DNA of 5,484 nucleotides from Candidatus Rokuibacteriota bacterium (lineage in GTDB: Bacteria; Methylomirabilota; Methylomirabilia; Rokubacteriales; CSP1-6): the NCBI GenBank assembly GCA_003221595.1, contig QHSM01000364.1:1-5484 (forward strand), in the 5' to 3' direction. The position numbers and the translations under genes were made by a program. Positions 1-5,304 of the stretch are shown here, one piece after another; the first letter of the stretch is position 1, and each line of letters starts with the position of its first letter. A model generated the notes under the pieces. The model saw only the letters and a program-made list of their open reading frames with translations, was not told the origin of the DNA and did no database searches.

Positions 1-2
1 TC

Positions 3-23
3 CGCCGCCTGGCCCGCCAGTAG
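3..23 (+). CDS. Possible C-terminal tail of an upstream gene (partial)
   Basis: The reading frame entering from the left edge gives RRLARQ and then a TAG stop at 21-23, one base before the GTG start of the phosphatase. Tight packing of this kind is common in operons, and the phosphatase has no clear Shine-Dalgarno sequence, so translational coupling from an upstream gene is plausible. Six residues cannot identify a product, and a chance stop codon is equally possible. Confidence 0.25.
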   Translation, partial: RRLARQ

Positions 24-24
24 G

Positions 25-711
25 GTGCGCCTCTTCCTCTTCGACATCGACGGCACGCTGGTATCGGTGCGCGGGGCCGGCCGCGCGGCGTTCGCGCGAG
101 CCCTCGAGGAAACCTACGGCACCGCCGGCGCGATCGAGCGGTTCGACTTCCGCGGCCGCACCGACCTGAGCATCGTTCACGACCTCATGACCGCGGCCGG
201 GGTGGAGATCGAGCGCATCCGGGCCCGCCTCGACGCGTGCTTCGAGGCCTACGCGCGCGAGCTCGCCGTTCAGATCGGCGACGGCTCGCGGGTGCAGGTG
301 CTGCCGGGTGTCGACGCGATCGTCCGGCGGCTCGGTCAGCGCGACGACGCCGTCGTCGGGCTCCTGACCGGAAACATCGAGGCCGGGGCCAGGATCAAGC
401 TCACGCCGACGGGTCTGTGGCCACTCTTTCGGGTGGCGGCCTACGGCGGCGACAACGCCGATCGCCGCCGGCTGCCGCCCATCGCCCAGGAGCGGGCGCG
501 CGCGCTCGGCTACGACTTCACGTTCGACCGCATCACGATCATCGGGGACACCCCGCTCGACGTCGAGTGCGCCCGAAGCTGCGGCGCGGTCGCGGTGGCG
601 GTCGCGACCGGCCAGCATCCGACCGACGAGCTGGCGTCCTGCAAGCCCGATCTGCTCTTCGGCAATCTCGCGGACGTCGATCGGATCGTGTCGCTCCTGA
701 CCTCGCCGTGA
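25..711 (+). CDS. HAD-superfamily phosphatase/hydrolase
   Basis: This 228-residue protein has all four HAD motifs in order. Motif I is DIDGT at residues 7-11, with D7 the expected nucleophile and D9 the general acid/base. Motif II is LLTGN around T115. Motif III is probably K125. Motif IV is GDTPLD at 174-179, with the Mg-binding aspartates D175 and D179. The stretch between motifs I and II, including GRTDLSIVHDLM, looks like a helical C1 cap as in phosphoglycolate phosphatase-type enzymes. It is therefore probably a soluble cytoplasmic phosphomonoesterase, but its substrate cannot be told from sequence. The start is GTG, giving a protein that begins MRLFLFDIDGT. There is no strong ribosome binding site. 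Its stop overlaps the start of the following membrane protein gene by four bases. It is convergent with, and not clearly related to, the F420 genes. Confidence 0.9.
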   Translation: MRLFLFDIDGTLVSVRGAGRAAFARALEETYGTAGAIERFDFRGRTDLSIVHDLMTAAGVEIERIRARLDACFEAYARELAVQIGDGSRVQVLPGVDAIVRRLGQRDDAVVGLLTGNIEAGARIKLTPTGLWPLFRVAAYGGDNADRRRLPPIAQERARALGYDFTFDRITIIGDTPLDVECARSCGAVAVAVATGQHPTDELASCKPDLLFGNLADVDRIVSLLTSP

Positions 712-1163
712 CGCCGGCGCTTCCGATCCTGTGGCTGCACCTTCTGAGCGCCGTGGTCTGGGTGGGCGGGCTCGCGTACCAGACTCACGTGCTCCTGCCC
801 GCGGCGCGGCGGGGCGGCCAGGCGCCGGTCGCCGATATGCTACGACGCGGGCGCCCCCTGACGTGGACGGCGGTTGCCCTCGTCGTCCTGACCGGGTTCT
901 ACAGCGTCACGCGACTCGGTCCGCTCGAGCGCGTGCTGGAAAGCGGCGCCGCGCTGACCCTGGCGCTCAAGTTCATGCTGGTGCTCGGCGCCGTCGCCAT
1001 CGCCGGTCAGCGCGATTTCGCCCAGGTGCCGCGTCTCACCCGGGCGCTCGCCGATGGGGATGATCCACGCCCCGCTCTGTCGGCCATCGCCTGGATGGAC
1101 CGCATCGTGTTGCTGCTGGCGGCGGTCATCGTCTTCCTGGGGCTGGCGATCTCGCGGCGCTGA
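708..1163 (+). CDS. Small CopD-like integral membrane protein
   Basis: This 151-residue protein starts at a GTG that overlaps the phosphatase stop (GTGA). The frame is open further upstream, but that part lies inside the HAD gene and is arginine-rich shadow sequence. Four hydrophobic segments are visible at about residues 8-30, 51-70, 81-100 and 130-149. The N-terminus LWLHLLSAVVWVGGL, with H11 in the first helix, matches the helix seen in CopD-type and related haem- or copper-associated membrane proteins. The third segment has a lysine, LKFMLVLGAV, and is followed by a charged loop of about 30 residues. Full CopD proteins are longer and carry more helices, so this is a short relative or an uncharacterised look-alike. 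The family is a resemblance call and the metal or haem ligand is not established. The overlap suggests co-translation with the phosphatase. Confidence 0.75.
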   Translation: MTPALPILWLHLLSAVVWVGGLAYQTHVLLPAARRGGQAPVADMLRRGRPLTWTAVALVVLTGFYSVTRLGPLERVLESGAALTLALKFMLVLGAVAIAGQRDFAQVPRLTRALADGDDPRPALSAIAWMDRIVLLLAAVIVFLGLAISRR

Positions 1164-1164
1164 T

Positions 1165-1181
1165 CGGCGGGCGCGCCGCCG
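1165..1181. terminator. GC-rich hairpin between convergent genes
   Basis: A perfect 6-bp inverted repeat, CGGCGG at 1165-1170 and CCGCCG at 1176-1181, encloses a five-base loop. It lies in the 35-base gap between the CopD-like gene and the convergent npdG, where a bidirectional transcription stop would be useful. No T-run follows on either strand, so it is not a standard intrinsic terminator. It may be a weak pause or barrier, or simply chance in very GC-rich DNA. Confidence 0.3.
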
Positions 1182-1198
1182 CGGCCGGTCGGCGCGGG

Positions 1199-1843
1199 TC
1201 AGAGACCGGTGATCGTGATGCCGGAGTTCTTCAGCTTGTAGCGCCGGTTGATCGTGGCGAGGACCGCGGTGATGCCCTCGAGCGGCCCGGCGTTGGAGAG
1301 CGCGCCGACGTCGATCGGGCGCAGGCTCATGGAGCGGGCCAGCTCGCTCACGGTCGCCTTGGCGGCGGCGTCGGCGCCGCACATGAGCAGGTCGCACTCG
1401 ATCGGGTGATCCGTCGCGGACAGCTCGTGGGCCGCGATGTGGTGGAACGCGGCGACGACCTTGGCGTCCGGCAACAATCCCTGCGCCTCCTCGGCCGAGG
1501 AGCCGGCGGGTGGCGGGGTGAAGAGACGCGGCCCTCCGAACGTGAGCGGCACGACCGTCGAGATCACGACCTTCCCGCGGCAGCCGTCGCGGACTTCCGG
1601 GAGCGTCGCGGCGAGGCCCTGCGCCGGCAGCGCGATGACGATCACCGCGCCCTGCCGGGCGGCCTCGGCGTTCGACTCCCCCGTGATGGCCATCTTGTGG
1701 GTGGCCTCGCGAAGCTCGGCGGCCTTGGTCTTCGCCCGCTCGGCGTCGCGCGAGCCGATGACGATGGAGTGGCCGGCGAGCGCCCAGCGCGCCGCCAGTC
1801 CCGCGCCCTCCTTGCCCGTGCCGCCGAGAATCGCAATGTTCAT
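1199..1843 (-). CDS. npdG: NADPH-dependent F420 reductase (F420H2:NADP+ oxidoreductase)
   Basis: This 214-residue protein has the normal family length. The N-terminal Rossmann fold carries GGTGKEG at residues 7-13 after a short first strand. It is followed by IGSRD at 29-33, where S31 and R32 fit the NADP 2'-phosphate recognition site of Fno/NpdG enzymes. AFHHI at 132-136 and the C-terminal NRRYK...GITITGL segment are also typical of the family. The enzyme transfers hydride between NADPH and F420 in the cytoplasm, linking the F420 pool to general redox metabolism. The ATG start lies 12 bases after the cofE stop, with GGGGA at 1848-1852 as a close, imperfect ribosome binding site. It is the last gene of the - strand cluster, and its position directly after cofE supports the assignment. 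Dinucleotide reductases of the same fold are the alternative, but the neighbourhood makes NpdG much the better call. Confidence 0.93.
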   Translation of the reverse strand: MNIAILGGTGKEGAGLAARWALAGHSIVIGSRDAERAKTKAAELREATHKMAITGESNAEAARQGAVIVIALPAQGLAATLPEVRDGCRGKVVISTVVPLTFGGPRLFTPPPAGSSAEEAQGLLPDAKVVAAFHHIAAHELSATDHPIECDLLMCGADAAAKATVSELARSMSLRPIDVGALSNAGPLEGITAVLATINRRYKLKNSGITITGL

Positions 1844-1855
1844 CGGGTCCCCGTT

Positions 1856-2605
1856 CTACCGGAAGAGATCGCGCGCCGGATCGCGCAGGAGCGGCTTCGA
1901 GCCCTCCTCGCTCGCTTTCAGGGTGAGTCCCCGCACGATCGCCGCCGGAACGCGGTCGAGCTTGCCCATGACGGGCTCGGCGGCGCCGGCCAGCTCGTCG
2001 GCCAGCGCGAGGATCGTCGCCTGCAGCGGCCGGCCGGCCGGATCGCGCTCGCCGAGATAGCTGAGCAGCGGCGCGAACCCGGCGATACCGATCGCCACGT
2101 TGGTGAGGCCCTCGCGCCAGGGCCGGCCGAACGTGTCGGTGATGATCACGAAGACGTCGTTGCCGGTGAGCGCCCGCACGCGATCCCGCAGGGCGCGCGC
2201 GGAGCGGTCGGAGTCCTCGGGCAGGAGCGCGACCGAATCGGCGTCAACGTTGGACTGATCGACCCCGGCATTCGCGCACACCCAGCCGTGATGCGTCTCG
2301 GTCACGAGGACGCCCTTGTCCATTCGCACCACGCGCCGCGACTCGCGCAGGATGACCTCGACGAGCCGCGCGTCCTTGGCAAGCCCAGCGGCCATTGCGA
2401 GGGCGATCGGCGAGGGCTCGACGTCGGTGAGCCTCACGAGGCGGCCCTCGGCCTTCGAGACGATCTTCTGGCCGATCACGAGGAGATCGCCCGCGCGCAC
2501 CGGCGTCGACTGGCGCTCGGCTGCCTCGACGACGAGGCGGCCGATGTCGTCACCCCGCCGCACCTCGCCGATCCCCCCGACGCCGATCACTTCGTAGCGG
2601 GTCAT
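1856..2605 (-). CDS. cofE: Coenzyme F420-0:L-glutamate ligase, single-domain
   Basis: This enzyme adds L-glutamate to F420-0 with GTP, the first glutamate by its alpha-amino group and later ones through gamma links, producing F420-n. The 249-residue protein covers the CofE domain only. Visible family segments are GVGGIGEVRRGDD at residues 8-20, GQKIVSKAEGR at 45-55, GVDQSNVD at 114-121 and DTFGRPWREGLTNVAIG at 157-173. The acidic residues in the last two belong to the metal and GTP site of characterised CofE. The ATG at 2605 is chosen because the protein then begins MTRYEVIGVGGI as in the family, and GAGGA at 2616-2620 sits 10 bases upstream. The frame is open further upstream to a GTG, but those 35 residues are translated repeat DNA. 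Unlike mycobacterial FbiB there is no fused C-terminal nitroreductase-like domain. npdG follows after 12 bases. Confidence 0.95.
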   Translation of the reverse strand: MTRYEVIGVGGIGEVRRGDDIGRLVVEAAERQSTPVRAGDLLVIGQKIVSKAEGRLVRLTDVEPSPIALAMAAGLAKDARLVEVILRESRRVVRMDKGVLVTETHHGWVCANAGVDQSNVDADSVALLPEDSDRSARALRDRVRALTGNDVFVIITDTFGRPWREGLTNVAIGIAGFAPLLSYLGERDPAGRPLQATILALADELAGAAEPVMGKLDRVPAAIVRGLTLKASEEGSKPLLRDPARDLFR

Positions 2606-2615
2606 TGTAGCGGGG

Positions 2616-2620
2616 TCCTC
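2616..2620 (-). promoter_or_regulatory. Ribosome binding site of cofE
   Basis: The - strand reads GAGGA here, ending 10 bases before the ATG at 2605. It supports starting cofE at that ATG and not at the upstream in-frame GTG inside the repeats. Confidence 0.55.
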
Positions 2621-2654
2621 GAGGCCGGCTTGGACCGAGGGTGGCCTGAGATAG

Positions 2655-2762
2655 ATGCGGCGTGGCTCCGACACACCCGACCAACCCGAGATGCGGCGTG
2701 GCTCCGACACGCCCGGTCAGTCCGGACTGCGGCGTGGCTCCGACAACCCTGGTCACCGCGAG
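2655..2762. repeat. Three-copy 36-bp tandem repeat in the cofC-cofE spacer
   Basis: Three consecutive 36-bp units start at 2655, 2691 and 2727. In each, the 18 bases TGCGGCGTGGCTCCGACA (2656-2673, 2692-2709, 2728-2745) are identical. The other half is only loosely conserved, with C-rich sequence around CCGACCAACCC, CCGGTCAGTCC and CTGGTCACCGC. The array fills most of the 199-base gap between the cofC stop and the cofE start. Because 36 is a multiple of three, it leaves several frames open on both strands and creates false repetitive reading frames. No gene is supported in it. A conserved half alternating with a drifting half suggests that one half is under constraint or was homogenised, as in bacterial intergenic repeat families. 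Its function is unknown. Confidence 0.9.
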
Positions 2763-2795
2763 CCGTGCGCACGCGATCAGCCCCAGCCGTGCGCA
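2761..2795. repeat. Short direct repeat AGCCGTGCGCA
   Basis: The 11-mer AGCCGTGCGCA occurs at 2761-2771 and again at 2785-2795, a period of 24 bases, between the 36-bp array and the cofC stop. It may be a decayed extension of repetitive DNA in this spacer or a small protein-binding pair. There is no further evidence for either reading. Confidence 0.45.
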
Positions 2796-2804
2796 GACTC
2801 GGTT

Positions 2805-3482
2805 TCACCGGTGCGCGGATTGCGAGAGGGGCTTGAGCCCGAACCGGCCGGTGGTGGCGAGCCAGCCTGCCACGAGCCGGCCGGTTTCTGTCGGCGCCGT
2901 CTCGGCGACGAGGGCCGTGAGGTCCTCGGGCGTGTCGATGTCGAGCCCGAGACCGGGCAGCTCGAGGACGCGCGGGGAGAGATTGCGCGTGCGTGCCGTT
3001 TCGAGGTGGCGCGCGAACGACGGCTCGCCGAACGTCAGCGGCATCGCGTCGGGCGGCGCCAGCGCGACGCCATTGGTGCCGAGTCGCGAACGGGACGGGA
3101 CGAAGGCCGGCGCGCCGTCGCCAGCCGCGCCGGCCAGCTCCCGCAGCTCGTCGGCGGTGACGCGCGGCACGTCCCCTGGCACCGTCAGGAACAACCGCGC
3201 GCCTTGTCGCATGGCCTCCGCTTGCGCCAGCGCGACGGCCGCGGAGTGGCCGCGGTTCTCCGCTTCGGCGAGCGGCTCCGCGTTCAGCGCGCGCGCGATC
3301 TCCACGACCGCCGGCTCACGGGTGACGACCCACACGTGGTCGAAGCCGGCGGCGCCGAGGGCCCGCAGGACGTCCCGCAGCATCGCGCGCGCCAGCTGAT
3401 CCCGCTCGGCGAGCGTGAGGACGCTCGCGAGTCGCTGCTTGGCGACGCTGAGGTCCTTGATGGGGACGGCCGCGACGATCAT
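2805..3482 (-). CDS. cofC: 2-phospho-L-lactate (or PEP) guanylyltransferase
   Basis: CofC joins GTP to a three-carbon phospho-acid (2-phospho-L-lactate, phosphoenolpyruvate or 3-phosphoglycerate, depending on lineage). This gives the unstable guanylyl intermediate used by CofD. The 225-residue protein begins MIVAAVPIKDLSVAKQRL, the expected nucleotide-binding N-terminus with K9 and KQRL at 15-18. It continues with VPGDVPR at 101-107, the metal and GTP region, then RLGTNGVAL at 133-141, FGEPSFARHL at 151-160 and GLDIDTPEDL at 179-188. All are family segments. The ATG at 3482 overlaps the cofD stop as ATGA, so the two are probably translationally coupled. The frame extends 49 residues further upstream, but that part is arginine-rich shadow of cofD. 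A tail of about 25 residues (200-225) follows the last conserved block. Substrate choice cannot be read by eye. Confidence 0.93.
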   Translation of the reverse strand: MIVAAVPIKDLSVAKQRLASVLTLAERDQLARAMLRDVLRALGAAGFDHVWVVTREPAVVEIARALNAEPLAEAENRGHSAAVALAQAEAMRQGARLFLTVPGDVPRVTADELRELAGAAGDGAPAFVPSRSRLGTNGVALAPPDAMPLTFGEPSFARHLETARTRNLSPRVLELPGLGLDIDTPEDLTALVAETAPTETGRLVAGWLATTGRFGLKPLSQSAHR

Positions 3483-4402
3483 CGACGCTCGAGGATACGT
3501 CCGGCGAGCGCGGCTTCGTGGGCGCGACTCGTCATGATGATGTCGGCCACGTCGGTCTCCACGCCGAGCCGCGCCAGCTCCGGCGCGCACGCCTCGTCGC
3601 GCCGGTCGATCAGCAGGCGACGGAGCCACGGAGCGTATGCCCGCGCGATGCCGAGGGGCGAGACCGGCAGCCCCCGCGTGCGCATGAGCGCCGCCGCGGG
3701 ACCGCTGACCGCCGCGCCGCCGACGATCGGGCTAACCGCTACCACGGGCGCCGCGGTCGCGGCCAGCGCGTCGACGATTCCGGGCACCGCCAGGATCGGA
3801 CCGACAGACGTCACGGGATTGGACGGGCACACGACGACCAGCTCGGCCCCGCGGATCGCGTCCACGACGCCCGGCGCGGGATGGGCCGCCGGCGCGCCGT
3901 CGTAGTCGACGCCGACCACGTCGACGAGCGCCTTCTCGCGGACGAAGTACTCCTGGAACGTGAGCCGACCGGCGGGCGTCCGGATCATCGTGCGGACCGG
4001 ATCGTCGCTCATCGGGATGATCCGCACGCTCACGCCCAGATCGGCCGCGATCCGCGCGGTCGCCCTGGAAAGGGGCTGGCCCTCGCGGAGCGCCCTGGTG
4101 CGGGTGAGGTGGGTCGCCAGATCGCGGTCGCCGAGGTTGAACCAGGTGTCGGCGCCGTGATTGGCCATGCCGCGCAGACATTCGAACGTCTCCCCGGCGA
4201 GGCCCCAGCCCCGTTCGACGTCGAGCATGCCGGCCAGGGCGTACGTCGCGGTGTCGAGGTCGGGCGAGACGTGGAGTCCCCAGACCTCGGTGTCGTCGCC
4301 GGTGTTGCCGATGACCGTGAGGTCGCGCGGGTCGACATGCGCCGCGAGGCCTCTGAGGAGCTTGGCGGCGCCGGTGCCGCCCGCGAGCGTGACGACGCGC
4401 AT
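3479..4402 (-). CDS. cofD: 2-phospho-L-lactate transferase (Fo transferase)
   Basis: CofD transfers the phospholactyl or phosphoenolpyruvyl group from the guanylylated CofC product to the deazaflavin Fo, releasing GMP and yielding F420-0 or its dehydro form. The 307-residue protein has normal family length. Key segments are LAGGTGAAKLLRG at residues 6-18, IGNTGDD at 31-37, NLGDRDLATHLTRT at 89-102, VCPSNPVTSVGPILAVPG at 191-208 and SPIVGGAAVSGP at 224-235. The early glycine-rich loop and NTGDD correspond to the nucleotide and Fo-binding regions in CofD. The ATG at 4402 gives the family N-terminus MRVVTLAGGTG. The longer open frame upstream is a shadow of the GNAT-like gene. That gene stops one base before this ATG, and no ribosome binding site is evident, so coupled translation is likely. 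The stop overlaps the cofC start. Confidence 0.95.
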   Translation of the reverse strand: MRVVTLAGGTGAAKLLRGLAAHVDPRDLTVIGNTGDDTEVWGLHVSPDLDTATYALAGMLDVERGWGLAGETFECLRGMANHGADTWFNLGDRDLATHLTRTRALREGQPLSRATARIAADLGVSVRIIPMSDDPVRTMIRTPAGRLTFQEYFVREKALVDVVGVDYDGAPAAHPAPGVVDAIRGAELVVVCPSNPVTSVGPILAVPGIVDALAATAAPVVAVSPIVGGAAVSGPAAALMRTRGLPVSPLGIARAYAPWLRRLLIDRRDEACAPELARLGVETDVADIIMTSRAHEAALAGRILERR

Positions 4403-4403
4403 G

Positions 4404-4949
4404 TCAGTCGCGGGAGGCTTCGCGCAGGGTCCAGAGCGCGCTGCCGCCGCGCCAGGCGTAGAGGCCCGCGCCCTTCCGGCCCGCGAGGGCCGGCGGCAGC
4501 GTGCTCTCCGGCACGGGAATGAAGCCGAAGCGCACCCAGACCCGGTCCAGGCTCTGCGGTCGCGCGAACACCGTGACGACCCCGGTGGCGGTGGCGTGGT
4601 CGAGGACGGCCGCGACGAGCTGCGAAGCGACTTCCAGCGGCTCGGTCTCGAGGACGACGACGGGCCCGTGCAGCAGCATCGCCGGGCCGCTGCGCTCCGC
4701 GACGACGCCGCCGACCAGCCGCTCACCGCCGTTGCCGGCGGTGACGGCGCCCCATGACAGGGCGATGTCGGCTTCGGGCCACGGAACGGCGGCGAAATCG
4801 AAGAGCGGCCGCGCTATCGCGGCGTCCGGCAGGGGCCGGTACCCGATACCCTGCCAGACCCGCGGAACGGTCGCAGAAGCGAGAGACGGAACCGGAACGG
4901 CGGCGGGTCGGGGACCCCCCGAGCGGCTTCCAGTCCTACTTCTTGCCAA
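4404..4949 (-). CDS. GNAT-like protein of unknown substrate
   Basis: This 181-residue protein sits between HU and cofD. Residues 76-150 read like a GNAT fold: a strand ERLVGGVVAE, a strand GPVVVL, a helix ASQLVAAVLDHA at 108-119, a strand VVTVFAR, then VWVRFGFIPVP at 137-147 and LPPALAGR at 151-158. This resembles the end of N-acetyltransferases of the ArgA/ArsN type. The usual acetyl-CoA loop (R/Q-x-x-G-x-G/A) before the helix is not visible; that stretch reads ETEPLEVASQ, so activity is uncertain. The TTG at 4949 lies inside HU, overlapping its last 14 bases, and is preceded by AAGGA eight bases away. No ATG or GTG occurs in frame before residue 91, within the fold. Residues 1-30 are low-complexity and rich in Ser, Arg, Pro and Ala. 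A substrate or role in F420 synthesis is not known; only the tight link to cofD suggests one. Confidence 0.75.
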   Translation of the reverse strand: MARSRTGSRSGGPRPAAVPVPSLASATVPRVWQGIGYRPLPDAAIARPLFDFAAVPWPEADIALSWGAVTAGNGGERLVGGVVAERSGPAMLLHGPVVVLETEPLEVASQLVAAVLDHATATGVVTVFARPQSLDRVWVRFGFIPVPESTLPPALAGRKGAGLYAWRGGSALWTLREASRD

Positions 4950-5229
4950 GCACCGCGTCCTTCAGGCTCTTCGCGAGGCGGAACTTGCACACACGCTTGG
5001 CCGGAATCTTGAGGGGCTCGCCGGTTTGTGGATTACGGCCGATGCGCGCCTTGCGATTCGCGAGGACCAGCTTGCCGAAGCCCGGCAGGAGGAACACGCC
5101 GCTCTTCTTGGCTTCCTTCGACGCCAGGTTGAGCGTCTCGTCGAGGATACCCTCGATCTGCTTCCGGGTGAGGCTGGTCTTCTCCGCAAGGTACGCGACC
5201 GTTGCAGACTTCGTCATCGTCTTCGCCAC
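4936..5229 (-). CDS. HU-family nucleoid-associated DNA-binding protein
   Basis: This small basic protein (97 residues from GTG) binds and bends DNA as a dimer in the nucleoid. The N-terminal helical dimerisation part (about residues 5-43) leads into VFLLPGFGKL at 45-54, the turn before the DNA-binding arms. The arm is ARIGRNPQTGEPLKIPAKRV at 61-80, with the RNP tip whose proline intercalates into DNA. The helical C-terminus KFRLAKSLKDAVL follows. Cysteine 81 is at a position where many HU proteins have proline or valine. The GTG at 5229 is preferred because AGGAGGT lies five bases upstream; the ATG four codons later would be about 17 bases away. Length fits HU (90-100). The last bases overlap the GNAT-like gene. 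IHF subunits are a less likely alternative, and the DNA sites bound are not predictable. Confidence 0.95.
   Translation of the reverse strand: MAKTMTKSATVAYLAEKTSLTRKQIEGILDETLNLASKEAKKSGVFLLPGFGKLVLANRKARIGRNPQTGEPLKIPAKRVCKFRLAKSLKDAVLGKK
4958..4962 (-). promoter_or_regulatory. Ribosome binding site of the GNAT-like gene, inside HU
   Basis: The - strand reads AAGGA within the HU C-terminal codons, eight bases before TTG at 4949-4947. This spacing is good and is the main sequence support for the TTG start and for a coding overlap with HU. Confidence 0.5.
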
Positions 5230-5234
5230 GGGTG

Positions 5235-5241
5235 ACCTCCT
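5235..5241 (-). promoter_or_regulatory. Strong ribosome binding site of HU
   Basis: The - strand reads AGGAGGT, a near-perfect match to the anti-Shine-Dalgarno sequence, five bases before GTG at 5229. It decides for the GTG start over the later ATG and suggests high translation, as expected for an abundant nucleoid protein. Confidence 0.8.
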
Positions 5242-5277
5242 GTCGATCGGGGGTGATGATGGTTGAACGCGAATTGC

Positions 5278-5284
5278 ATTATTA
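5278..5284 (-). promoter_or_regulatory. Possible -10 element upstream of HU
   Basis: An A/T-rich island in otherwise very GC-rich DNA reads TAATAAT on the - strand, about 50 bases before the HU start, in the 75-base gap after the radical SAM gene. This fits a sigma-70-type -10 box giving an untranslated leader of roughly 40 bases. No clear -35 (TTGACA-like) hexamer is seen at the usual distance, so the call is tentative. If real, HU and downstream cof genes could be transcribed separately from the radical SAM gene. Confidence 0.3.
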
Positions 5285-5304
5285 CCACAGGCCGTCGCGC
5301 GAGG

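Noticed and set aside
237..707. Upstream extension of the CopD-like gene within the HAD gene
   Set aside because: The extension is a shadow of the phosphatase, full of arginine and alanine. The hydrophobic protein starts at GTG 708 in the typical four-base overlap.
2606..2710. N-terminal extension of cofE through the repeats, with SEPRRI-type repeated peptides
   Set aside because: The extension is translated repeat DNA. The ATG at 2605 matches the family N-terminus and has its own ribosome binding site.
2655..2762. CRISPR-like pattern of an 18-base repeat alternating with 18-base spacers
   Set aside because: Repeat and spacer are both too short for CRISPR, the spacers resemble each other, there are only three copies and no cas genes are near. 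It is a tandem repeat with a diverged half.
1406..2836. Long + strand open frame opposite npdG and cofE
   Set aside because: It is arginine- and histidine-rich, low-complexity, has no recognisable domain, crosses the intergenic repeats and lies antisense to two confident genes. It is a GC-driven shadow frame, as are the + strand frames at 2655-3905 and 3518-4522.
4403..4726. N-terminal extension of cofD into the GNAT-like gene
   Set aside because: The extra 108 residues are Ser/Arg-rich out-of-frame sequence. Family proteins start at the strand leading to GGTG, which fits ATG 4402.
4905..4917. Hairpin GGGTC-GGG-GACCC just after HU as a terminator
   Set aside because: The stem is only five base pairs with a three-base loop, has no T-run on the - strand, and lies within the first codons of the GNAT-like gene.
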